Source: Piscirickettsiaceae bacterium
GTDB lineage: Bacteria; Pseudomonadota; Gammaproteobacteria; Methylococcales; Cycloclasticaceae
DNA length: 5,839 nt
Reading direction: 5' to 3'
Assembly: GCA_002401365.1 (NCBI GenBank)
Contig: NVSW01000109.1
Location: 1 to 5,839, forward strand
Part shown: one piece after another, positions 1-5,778 of the stretch
Position numbering within the stretch: the stretch's first letter is position 1
Layout: every line of letters begins with the position of its first letter
Notes under the pieces: generated by a model
Database searches by the model: none
What the model saw: only the letters and a program-made list of their open reading frames with translations
Told to the model about the DNA's origin: nothing
Position numbers and translations under genes: made by a program

Positions 1-20
1 CTAAAATCATGCTCTTTCAT
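1..20 (-). CDS. possible 5' end of an unidentified gene downstream of proB (partial)
   Basis: On the minus strand an ATG at 20-18 opens a frame reading MKEHDF before the window edge. A GAGG run lies 8 nt upstream, a reasonable Shine-Dalgarno distance, and the direction matches proB, whose stop is about 90 nt away. Six residues are too few to identify a family or to prove a gene. The GAGG sits inside a small hairpin (21-35) that would cover the ribosome binding site. It could equally be a chance ATG in noncoding DNA. Confidence 0.25.
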
Positions 21-43
21 GGCGATAACCTCGCCTGTGATGA
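17..43. other. small hairpin in the spacer after proB
   Basis: GGCGA (21-25) and TCGCC (31-35) form a perfect 5-bp stem around the loop TAACC. An outer TCAT (17-20) can pair with ATGA (40-43) if TGTG (36-39) is bulged out. No T-run follows on either strand, so it does not look like an intrinsic terminator. If the minus-strand ATG at 20-18 is a real start, this structure would mask its ribosome binding site. The rest of 1-112 shows no convincing gene, tRNA or terminator. Confidence 0.35.
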
Positions 44-112
44 CTCTCACTTACTTAGAGCCATTAACTCGCAACAGGGTCCTCTGACATAGCCTTTTTA
101 TTGCCTATAAGA

Positions 113-1237
113 TTAAAGTAACACTAAATTATCTTTGTGTATTAGCTCTGGCTCTTCCACAAAACCCAATATTTTCTCTATATCTGTACTTTTTTTCTGC
201 TTAATTTTATTCGCCTGTTGCGCACTGTAATTCACTAAGCCCCGAGCAATTTCAAATCCACCTTTGCTAACACATGCCACTAAATCGCCACGTTGAAAAT
301 CACCCCTTACGTCTACAACGCCCACCGGCAGCAAGCTAACATCGGCCGCAGAAATTCGTTTAACGGCTCCATCGTCTAGAATTAACGACCCTTTTATTTT
401 AAGGTGTGTCGATAACCAACGCTTTCTAGCAGGGACTGGATCCTCATCTGGCACCAACAATGTACCAACGGATTCGCCAGCAAACACATCCAGAATAACA
501 TTCTCTTTTAAACCTGGCGCAATAACCGTTGCCGTGCCTGAACGAGCAGCAATGCGTGCGGCGCTTAATTTTGTTAGCATCCCACCACGCCCTAGGGAAC
601 CAGAACTACCACCAGCAACTTTATCTAATGCCTTATCGCTCACTTTCACATCGCGTATCAACTCTGCTTTGGCATTTACCCGTGGATCACTATCAAACAA
701 GCCATCTTGGTCCGTTAGAATTATCAACAAATCCGCCCCCAACAAATTAGCGATCATTGCTGCGAGGGTATCATTATCACCCACTTTCAGCTCATCATTA
801 GCGATAACATCATTCTCATTAATAATCGGCACAACCGCTAAGTCTAATAATGTTTTAATCGTACTTCTAGCATTCAAATAACGAGTCCGGTTTGACAAGT
901 CATCATGCGTTAATAATACTTGGGCGGTTGTTGAATTATGTTTTTGGAAGCTTTCTTCGTATGCTTGGACCAGGCCCATTTGGCCAACAGAAGCGGCGGC
1001 TTGCAGTTCATTTAATGCACGAGGACGTTCTGACCAGCCAAGCCTCACCATACCTTCTGCCACTGAACCCGATGACACAACAACCACCTCCACACCCTGC
1101 TTTTTAAGTTGGCTTATTTGCGCCACCCAATGATTTATAGCCGAACGGTTTAACCCGCGTCCATCATCAGTTAATACTGCGCTACCAATCTTTACAACAC
1201 AACAACGCGCTTGTTTTAATTGAGCTCTCGATTTCAT
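113..1237 (-). CDS. proB: glutamate 5-kinase, first step of proline synthesis
   Basis: This cytoplasmic enzyme phosphorylates L-glutamate with ATP to gamma-glutamyl phosphate, which ProA reduces in the next step; ProA is not in this window. The 374 residues match the usual length of two-domain ProB. The amino acid kinase domain covers about residues 9-260: the nucleotide loop VVKIGS (14-19), VVSSGS (53-58), NEND (140-143), GDND (153-156), LTDQDGL (174-180) and the glycine-rich GRGGM (216-220) before TKL. A C-terminal PUA domain follows from about residue 280 to the mid-350s. The ATG at 1237 lies 10 nt after the obgE stop, and an AAAGG overlapping that stop sits 7 nt upstream, so translation is probably coupled to obgE. 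In this family proline inhibits the kinase domain; nothing here suggests that feature is lost. No terminator is visible after the gene. Confidence 0.97.
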   Translation of the reverse strand: MKSRAQLKQARCCVVKIGSAVLTDDGRGLNRSAINHWVAQISQLKKQGVEVVVVSSGSVAEGMVRLGWSERPRALNELQAAASVGQMGLVQAYEESFQKHNSTTAQVLLTHDDLSNRTRYLNARSTIKTLLDLAVVPIINENDVIANDELKVGDNDTLAAMIANLLGADLLIILTDQDGLFDSDPRVNAKAELIRDVKVSDKALDKVAGGSSGSLGRGGMLTKLSAARIAARSGTATVIAPGLKENVILDVFAGESVGTLLVPDEDPVPARKRWLSTHLKIKGSLILDDGAVKRISAADVSLLPVGVVDVRGDFQRGDLVACVSKGGFEIARGLVNYSAQQANKIKQKKSTDIEKILGFVEEPELIHKDNLVLL

Positions 1238-1247
1238 CTAAAAACCT

Positions 1248-2300
1248 TTAGTCTTCTTCGACTATTATGTCATCCGCCGCGTTAAGTTCGTTCTGCTCTT
1301 CCAAATAATCCATCACTGCATGTACTAATGCTTGGGTTCCCTGTTTCTTGAGCGCTGAGATTCTAAAAACAGGCCCAGTCCAGCCCAGTTCATCAACAAT
1401 CATTTGGCAATAGCTATCAACGTCCTCCTCTTGCAGCCTATCTATTTTGTTTAGCACCAACCACCTCGGCTTACTGGCTAGCCCATCGCCCCATTTTTCA
1501 ATTTCTTTAATGGCCGACCTTGCTGCAGAAACAGGATCTGTGTTCGTTTCATATGGTTCAACATCAACCACATGCAGCAATAAATTATTACGTGACAAGT
1601 GGCGCAAAAATAAATTCCCTAACCCTGCACCTTCTGCAGCCCCTTCAATTATGCCCGGTATGTCAGCAATAACAAAACTTCTTAAGGCATCCGCACGCAC
1701 CACACCCAAGCTTGGGTGCAATGTGGTAAAGGGGTAGTCTGCCACTTTTGGTTGCGCAGCAGAAATCGCTCTAATTAAGCTGGACTTGCCCGCATTTGGC
1801 AAGCCAAGTGTACCAACATCAGCCAATACTTTAAGTTCTAATTGCAAGCTACGGTGCTCGCCTTCCGAGCCGGGTGAAAACTGCCTAGGCGCACGGTTGG
1901 TACTGCTTTTATACCGGGTATTACCCAAACCATGAAATCCCGCCGTGGCAACTAACAATTTTTTGCCATCCGTGGTGACCTCACCAATATATTCATCTGT
2001 CTCTTGGTCATACACTATCGTCCCCAAGGGCACTTTAATAATCAAATCATTTCCACCTTTACCGGTGCAATTCCTACTCATGCCACGTTGGCCATGTTCG
2101 GCCCTATAGGTACGTTGGTAACGCATATCAATCAACGTATTTAATGCTTCACTACCTTCTAGATAAACACCACCACCATCGCCGCCATCGCCGCCATCGG
2201 GACCACCAAAAGGAATATATTTCTCGCGCCTGAAACTGACATGGCCTTTACCACCATTACCTGCTTCTACACGAATATGAGCTTCATCGACAAATTTCAT
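1248..2300 (-). CDS. obgE: Obg family GTPase (ObgE/CgtA), 50S ribosome assembly factor
   Basis: Obg proteins are essential GTPases that bind the 50S subunit and link late ribosome assembly to growth state. The glycine-rich Obg fold fills residues 1 to about 158, with the GGDGGDGG stretch at 36-43. The GTPase domain follows: P-loop GLPNAGKSS (166-174), switch I YPFTT (189-193), G3 DIPG (213-216), G4 NKID (284-287) and the G5 SA near 315. The tail is short and acidic (ADDIIVEED), giving 350 residues, shorter than the roughly 390 of E. coli but normal for other gammaproteobacteria. The start is supported by the family-typical MKFVDEA opening and by AAGGTG 11 nt upstream. It lies after rpmA but behind a strong terminator, so expression needs read-through or an unseen promoter. 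One small oddity is Thr164 just before the P-loop, where a hydrophobic residue, often Leu, is usual. Confidence 0.97.
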   Translation of the reverse strand: MKFVDEAHIRVEAGNGGKGHVSFRREKYIPFGGPDGGDGGDGGGVYLEGSEALNTLIDMRYQRTYRAEHGQRGMSRNCTGKGGNDLIIKVPLGTIVYDQETDEYIGEVTTDGKKLLVATAGFHGLGNTRYKSSTNRAPRQFSPGSEGEHRSLQLELKVLADVGTLGLPNAGKSSLIRAISAAQPKVADYPFTTLHPSLGVVRADALRSFVIADIPGIIEGAAEGAGLGNLFLRHLSRNNLLLHVVDVEPYETNTDPVSAARSAIKEIEKWGDGLASKPRWLVLNKIDRLQEEDVDSYCQMIVDELGWTGPVFRISALKKQGTQALVHAVMDYLEEQNELNAADDIIVEED

Positions 2301-2328
2301 AAGTTTTCTAGCACCTTATCTATTAGGC

Positions 2329-2360
2329 AAAAAAAACCCGTCTAATGACAGGTTTTTTTT
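2329..2360 (-). terminator. intrinsic terminator between rpmA and obgE
   Basis: Two 14-nt arms (2329-2342 and 2347-2360) pair around a TAAT loop with one C/A mismatch. The base-paired core is GTC/GAC plus CC/GG, flanked by eight A and eight T, so a U-run follows the stem on either strand. It lies 37 bp after the rpmA stop and 28 bp before the obgE start. It should end much of the rplU-rpmA transcript, letting the ribosomal protein genes be expressed above obgE-proB. Confidence 0.8.
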
Positions 2361-2397
2361 ACTAAGCACCTGCCATCTGCGGCGCCTATTTTATTTT

Positions 2398-2655
2398 TTA
2401 GGCTGACACCACACGAACGAATTTTTTACGTTTAGGGCCTTTTATTTCAAAAACCACCTTACCTGCTTCGGTTGCAAACAGCGTATGATCCCTACCAATA
2501 CCAACATTTTTGCCTGGGTTAAATCGAGTGCCTCTTTGACGAACAATGATGTTGCCCGCAATCACACTTTCACCACCATAACGTTTAACGCCTAATCGTT
2601 TTGACTCGGAATCGCGACCGTTTCTAGTACTACCGCCTGCTTTCTTATGTGCCAT
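2398..2655 (-). CDS. rpmA: 50S ribosomal protein L27
   Basis: L27 is a small basic protein whose N-terminal tail reaches towards the peptidyl transferase centre. The protein has 85 residues, the normal size, and starts MAHKKAGGST, the form found in proteobacteria without the cleaved N-terminal extension seen in Firmicutes. The family core is present, including SKRLGVKRYGG, AGNIIVRQRGT and VGIGRDHTLFA. It follows rplU by 19 nt with a TAAGGA ribosome binding site 7 nt before the ATG, so the two form one transcription unit. A terminator follows at 2329-2360. Confidence 0.98.
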   Translation of the reverse strand: MAHKKAGGSTRNGRDSESKRLGVKRYGGESVIAGNIIVRQRGTRFNPGKNVGIGRDHTLFATEAGKVVFEIKGPKRKKFVRVVSA

Positions 2656-2674
2656 GAATCTATCCTTAAGTTAA

Positions 2675-2989
2675 TTACGCTGCAGAAATACCAGTAATAA
2701 GCACTTCAGTATAATACTGACGGTGGCCCATTTTTTTCATGTGGTGCTTTCTACGCTTAAATTTAATAATGTTAATTTTTTTATGGCGACCTTGTGACTT
2801 CACTGTTGCCGTTACTTTAGCGCCTTCTATCATAGGGGTGCCTACTTTAAGACCAGCGTCACCATTAACTAGCAACACAGAATCAAAAGTAAACTCTTGC
2901 CCTTCTTCAACATCAAGCTTTTCGATCTTTAGGAAATCACCCTCGGCGACTTTATATTGTTTACCGCCTGTTTTAATTACCGCGTACAT
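2675..2989 (-). CDS. rplU: 50S ribosomal protein L21
   Basis: L21 binds 23S rRNA in the large subunit. The 104 residues begin MYAVIKTGGKQYKV, the diagnostic L21 opening, and carry the basic segment IIKFKRRKHHMKKMGHRQ that contacts RNA, close to the 103 residues of E. coli. It is first in the rplU-rpmA unit. An AGGAG lies about 10 nt upstream of the ATG, with a second AGGA closer in. Two sigma70-like promoters lie upstream. From the proximal one the leader would be only about 37 nt, too short for a large structured L21 leader. Confidence 0.98.
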   Translation of the reverse strand: MYAVIKTGGKQYKVAEGDFLKIEKLDVEEGQEFTFDSVLLVNGDAGLKVGTPMIEGAKVTATVKSQGRHKKINIIKFKRRKHHMKKMGHRQYYTEVLITGISAA

Positions 2990-3033
2990 CGTCCTGAGAC
3001 TCCTAATTTTGGATGGTTTTAAAAAAGAGGCGA

Positions 3034-3062
3034 ATTTTAGCGCTTAGAGCACCATTGGTCAA
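3034..3062 (-). promoter_or_regulatory. proximal sigma70-like promoter of rplU-rpmA (P1)
   Basis: Read on the minus strand, a -35 TTGACC (3062-3057) and a -10 TAAAAT (3039-3034) are separated by exactly 17 nt. Both differ from consensus at one position (TTGACA, TATAAT). Transcription would start near 3027, leaving a leader of roughly 37 nt before the rplU ATG. Confidence 0.7.
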
Positions 3063-3079
3063 TGTTATTTTCAGTAAAT

Positions 3080-3091
3080 GAAGTTAACTTC
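3080..3091. repeat. 12-bp perfect palindrome in the divergent control region
   Basis: GAAGTTAACTTC reads identically on both strands. It lies 17 bp upstream of the P1 -35 box and just downstream of the presumed start of P2, and about 70 bp before ispB. The position would suit an operator for a dimeric regulator, but I cannot match it to a known binding site, and palindromes of this length also occur by chance. Confidence 0.45.
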
Positions 3092-3119
3092 TCAACAGAT
3101 TTTATCCACCATTCCTAGT

Positions 3120-3148
3120 ATTATAGTGTTTTACATTAGCCGATTCAA
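3120..3148 (-). promoter_or_regulatory. distal sigma70-like promoter of rplU-rpmA (P2)
   Basis: On the minus strand a -35 TTGAAT (3148-3143) precedes a perfect -10 TATAAT (3125-3120) with a 17-nt spacer. Transcription would begin near 3113 and run through the palindrome and P1 into rplU. The -35 box ends only 12 bp before the ispB start codon, so RNA polymerase bound here would sit over the ispB leader. Confidence 0.6.
3122..3127 (+). promoter_or_regulatory. candidate -10 element for ispB
   Basis: TATAGT on the plus strand is one base from consensus and would give a start near 3134, about 27 nt before the ispB ATG. No good -35 box lies 16-19 bp upstream. It overlaps the P2 -10 of the opposite strand by four bases, so it may be a by-product of that box's symmetry. 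Confidence 0.35.
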
Positions 3149-3160
3149 AACTTACGCACC

Positions 3161-4171
3161 ATGAGCAGCAACACTAGCCAAGTAAAAACATCACCGAAAG
3201 CCATCGATTTCAGTGCAATTCAGCTGTTAATGGATGCGCCCATGAAACAAGTCGATAAAGAAATTTTGCAGCAGTTAAGTTCAGATGTGGCGCTGATCAA
3301 TCAAATTGGTTTTCATATCGTTAATAGTGGCGGCAAGCGATTGCGCCCGATGTTGGTCGCATTATCTGCCTGTGCTCTGGGCTACCAAGGCACACAACAT
3401 ACAACCCTGGCAGCCGTTATCGAATTTATTCATACCGCCACATTACTACATGATGATGTTGTTGACGAATCTGATATGCGGCGTGGCAAAGATACCGCAA
3501 ATGCAATTTGGGGAAATGCAGCCAGCGTTCTAGTAGGCGACTTTTTGTATTCAAGATCATTTGAGATGATGGTTGGGGTGGATAATATGCGTGTCATGGA
3601 TGTACTGTCGCACACGACAAATGCCATTGCAGAAGGCGAGGTCTTACAACTTCTTAACATTAATAACCCAGATACCGACGAAGCCCAATACCTTGAAGTA
3701 ATACGTAGAAAAACCGCTAAATTGTTTGAAGCGGCCACACAGCTCGGTGCGATTTTGACAAATCAAGAGCCAAAAGTAGAACAAGCCCTTGCCGTTTACG
3801 GCTTACACTTGGGCAATGCTTTTCAAATTATGGATGATATGCTCGACTACACTGCCGACCCTGAACAACTTGGCAAAAACCTAGGCGATGACCTCGCCGA
3901 AGGCAAACCGACACTGCCACTTATTCATGCTATGGCACATGGCTCAGATGAACAGTCTACATTGATAAAAAACACCATCAAAGAAGGCAACCGAGATGCC
4001 TACCTTAATGTGCTAAGCATTATCACTCAAACAGGGTCTTTAGAGTACACCGCGAATTTTGCTAAAGAGGAAGCAAAAAAGGCCATTCAAGCACTGTCTA
4101 TTATCCCAAGTTCCGTATACAAACAAGCAATGGAAGATCTTGCCCTATTTTCAATTGAACGCAGCTTCTAG
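3161..4171 (+). CDS. ispB: long-chain polyprenyl diphosphate synthase (octaprenyl type), quinone side-chain synthesis
   Basis: This all-trans prenyltransferase extends farnesyl diphosphate with isopentenyl diphosphate to the C40/C45 tail of ubiquinone and menaquinone. At 336 residues it is slightly longer than E. coli IspB (323), the excess being at the N-terminus. Visible motifs are GGKRLRP (57-63), the first aspartate-rich motif DDVVD (98-102) followed by ESDMRRG, AEGEVLQL (157-164), and the second motif DDMLD (225-229) in FQIMDDMLDY. The small Ala93, five residues before the first motif, fits a long-chain product; exact chain length cannot be read from sequence. The ATG at 3161 has an in-frame stop 24 nt upstream, so it is the farthest possible start, but it lacks a clear Shine-Dalgarno; Met24 or Met28 are alternatives, also without one. 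Divergence from rplU is the normal gammaproteobacterial order. Confidence 0.96.
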   Translation: MSSNTSQVKTSPKAIDFSAIQLLMDAPMKQVDKEILQQLSSDVALINQIGFHIVNSGGKRLRPMLVALSACALGYQGTQHTTLAAVIEFIHTATLLHDDVVDESDMRRGKDTANAIWGNAASVLVGDFLYSRSFEMMVGVDNMRVMDVLSHTTNAIAEGEVLQLLNINNPDTDEAQYLEVIRRKTAKLFEAATQLGAILTNQEPKVEQALAVYGLHLGNAFQIMDDMLDYTADPEQLGKNLGDDLAEGKPTLPLIHAMAHGSDEQSTLIKNTIKEGNRDAYLNVLSIITQTGSLEYTANFAKEEAKKAIQALSIIPSSVYKQAMEDLALFSIERSF

Positions 4172-4194
4172 TCATCTGTTATTATTTGGGTGCG

Positions 4195-4225
4195 TTGCAC
4201 AAATATTTTTAGAATTTGCTATAAT
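4195..4225 (+). promoter_or_regulatory. extended -10 promoter of the GAPDH-like gene
   Basis: A perfect TATAAT (4220-4225) preceded by TGC (4217-4219) forms an extended -10. A TTGCAC (4195-4200) could act as -35, but its 19-nt spacer is longer than ideal, so activity probably leans on the extended -10. The predicted leader is about 34 nt, with AAGGA (4250-4254) 11 nt before the ATG. No terminator is visible between ispB and this promoter. Confidence 0.6.
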
Positions 4226-4265
4226 TAACGCTTAAATTTTAAACAACGTAAGGACTTGGTAAACG

Positions 4266-5714
4266 ATGAGTGAGCAACACGATACATATCTAAGCGAATG
4301 GGAAACACGACAAGAAATAGCTGAGTCGATGATACCTATGATTGGAAAAATGTACCGCAGCAGCGGTGTTGTACTTAAAATTTATGGTCGAACATTAATT
4401 AACGCGTCACCTATCACCTTACTTAAATTACACCGTTATGTTCGTCAATTTGAAAAAGCTGAATTAGCTATCCAAGACAGCTATAAGATATTAAATGCCC
4501 TTCAAAAAATGAAACTTGGCCCCGTGCGTATTGACCTAGGATTATTAGCGGTCCAATACAACCAAGATACACGCGACCTTAGTGTTAAAGACTTTTTAGC
4601 CGATAAACTAGCTGCCAATATTCGCGAAATTCAAGAGCAGTCTAATGCGGAACCTACCGATGTAGTGCTATACGGTTTTGGCCGAATTGGTCGCTTATTG
4701 GCCCGTCTACTTATTGAGCGCATTGGCTCTGGCAACAAAATGCGCCTTCGCGCAATTGTTGTCCGCAAAGGCGGCGATAATGATATTCAAAAACGCGCCA
4801 GTTTGCTACGCAGGGATTCTGTCCATGGGTCATTCAAGGGCATCATTAAAGTAAACGAAAAAGACAATACTATTCTGGCTAACGGCAACTTAATTCAAGT
4901 TATTTACGCTAGCCACCCAAAAGAAATTGATTACACAAAGTACGGCATCAAAAATGCCCTAATTGTTGATAATACAGGTGTTCGCCGTAACGAAGCAGAG
5001 CTGAGTGAACATTTCTTAGCCAAGGGCGCTGCAAAAGCATTACTTACTGCACCAGGCACAGACGTAAAAAATATTGTTTTTGGGGTAAACTCTGACGACA
5101 TTAAACCGGACGATAAAATCATCTCTGCTGCCAGTTGTACCACTAATGCCATCACACCAACATTAAAAGCAATTAATGATGAGTTCGGCATTATTAAAGG
5201 GCACGTTGAAACAGTTCATTCATATACAAATGATCAAAACTTAATCGACAATTACCACAAAGGCGAACGCCGTGGTCGTGCTGCTGCTCTTAACATGGTG
5301 CTGACAGAAACAGGTGCGGCTAAAGCCGTATCTAAAGCATTACCAGAATTAGAAGGCAAATTAACTGGCAACGCCATTCGTGTTCCAACACCCAATGTTT
5401 CTATGGCTATTCTTAACTTGAGGCTAGAAAAAGAAACAGACAAACGCTCATTGAACAACTTCTTACGCGAAACTGCGTTACATTCTTCAATGCGCGAACA
5501 AATAGATTTTACTACCTCTACTGAAATCGTTTCAACAGATTTAGTTGGTGCACGTAAAGCCTGTACGATTGACTCAACAGCAACCATTACTGCTGGTGAT
5601 TCATGTGTTCTATATCTTTGGTATGACAACGAATTTGGCTATAGTTGCCAAGTCATTCGCGTTATGCAAAAAATGGCCGGTTTAGACTTCCCATCGTTAC
5701 CGACTAAAGACTAA
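4266..5714 (+). CDS. long GAPDH-like dehydrogenase with N-terminal extension, possibly NADP-preferring
   Basis: The protein resembles phosphorylating glyceraldehyde-3-phosphate dehydrogenase, which interconverts glyceraldehyde 3-phosphate and 1,3-bisphosphoglycerate. It has 482 residues against about 330 for ordinary GapA. Residues 1 to about 130 are an extra, mostly helical-looking segment with no motif I recognise. The Rossmann loop GFGRIGR is at 137-143, catalytic Cys291 in SAASCTTNAITP, His318 in HSYTNDQ, the phosphate-site Arg372 in RVPTPNVS, and WYDNEFGYS at 452-460. The second beta strand ends VVRKGG (165-170) where NAD enzymes have an Asp, and the S-loop reads DNYHK (328-332) where Bacillus NAD enzymes have DLPHK. 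These are the positions known to exclude NADP, so NADP use is inferred. Long GAPDH-like proteins of this type occur in gammaproteobacteria such as Pseudomonas and Vibrio alongside a normal Gap. Convergence with acs suits a gluconeogenic role. I do not assign gapA or gapB. Confidence 0.9.
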   Translation: MSEQHDTYLSEWETRQEIAESMIPMIGKMYRSSGVVLKIYGRTLINASPITLLKLHRYVRQFEKAELAIQDSYKILNALQKMKLGPVRIDLGLLAVQYNQDTRDLSVKDFLADKLAANIREIQEQSNAEPTDVVLYGFGRIGRLLARLLIERIGSGNKMRLRAIVVRKGGDNDIQKRASLLRRDSVHGSFKGIIKVNEKDNTILANGNLIQVIYASHPKEIDYTKYGIKNALIVDNTGVRRNEAELSEHFLAKGAAKALLTAPGTDVKNIVFGVNSDDIKPDDKIISAASCTTNAITPTLKAINDEFGIIKGHVETVHSYTNDQNLIDNYHKGERRGRAAALNMVLTETGAAKAVSKALPELEGKLTGNAIRVPTPNVSMAILNLRLEKETDKRSLNNFLRETALHSSMREQIDFTTSTEIVSTDLVGARKACTIDSTATITAGDSCVLYLWYDNEFGYSCQVIRVMQKMAGLDFPSLPTKD

Positions 5715-5734
5715 ATTAATTAAATTTAAGCAAT

Positions 5735-5764
5735 AAAAAAAGCCCGCTTAAAGCGGGCTTTTTT
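5735..5764. terminator. bidirectional intrinsic terminator between the GAPDH-like gene and acs
   Basis: AGCCCGC (5741-5747) pairs with GCGGGCT (5753-5759) around a TTAAA loop. An A-run precedes and a T-run follows the stem, so it gives a GC-rich hairpin plus U-tract on both strands. It starts 20 bp after the GAPDH stop and lies 14 bp from the acs stop on the other strand, serving both convergent transcripts. Confidence 0.92.
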
Positions 5765-5778
5765 ACACACACTATTAA

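Noticed and set aside
1..87. Open plus-strand frame running from the left edge to a TGA at 85-87
   Set aside because: Only 28 codons, no recognisable protein end, and short open stretches are expected by chance.
1..112. Possible insertion sequence terminus or integron attC site left of proB
   Set aside because: I find no paired terminal repeat, target duplication or attC core pair within the window, and recognise no known end sequence.
534..881. Plus-strand open frame of 115 codons opposite proB
   Set aside because: It lies wholly antisense to a well-supported kinase gene, has no ribosome binding site and no recognisable protein features.
2176..2198. Short tandem repeat with unit CCATCGCCG
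   Set aside because: It encodes the conserved Gly-Asp stretch GGDGGDGG of the Obg fold, so coding constraint explains it.
2990..3160. Structured L21 autoregulatory leader RNA ahead of rplU
   Set aside because: The proximal promoter leaves only about 37 nt of leader, and no extended pairing resembling a known ribosomal protein leader is visible.
5252..5629. Minus-strand open frame of 125 codons opposite the GAPDH-like gene
   Set aside because: It is antisense to the conserved catalytic domain, and its composition reflects that gene's codons; no start signals.
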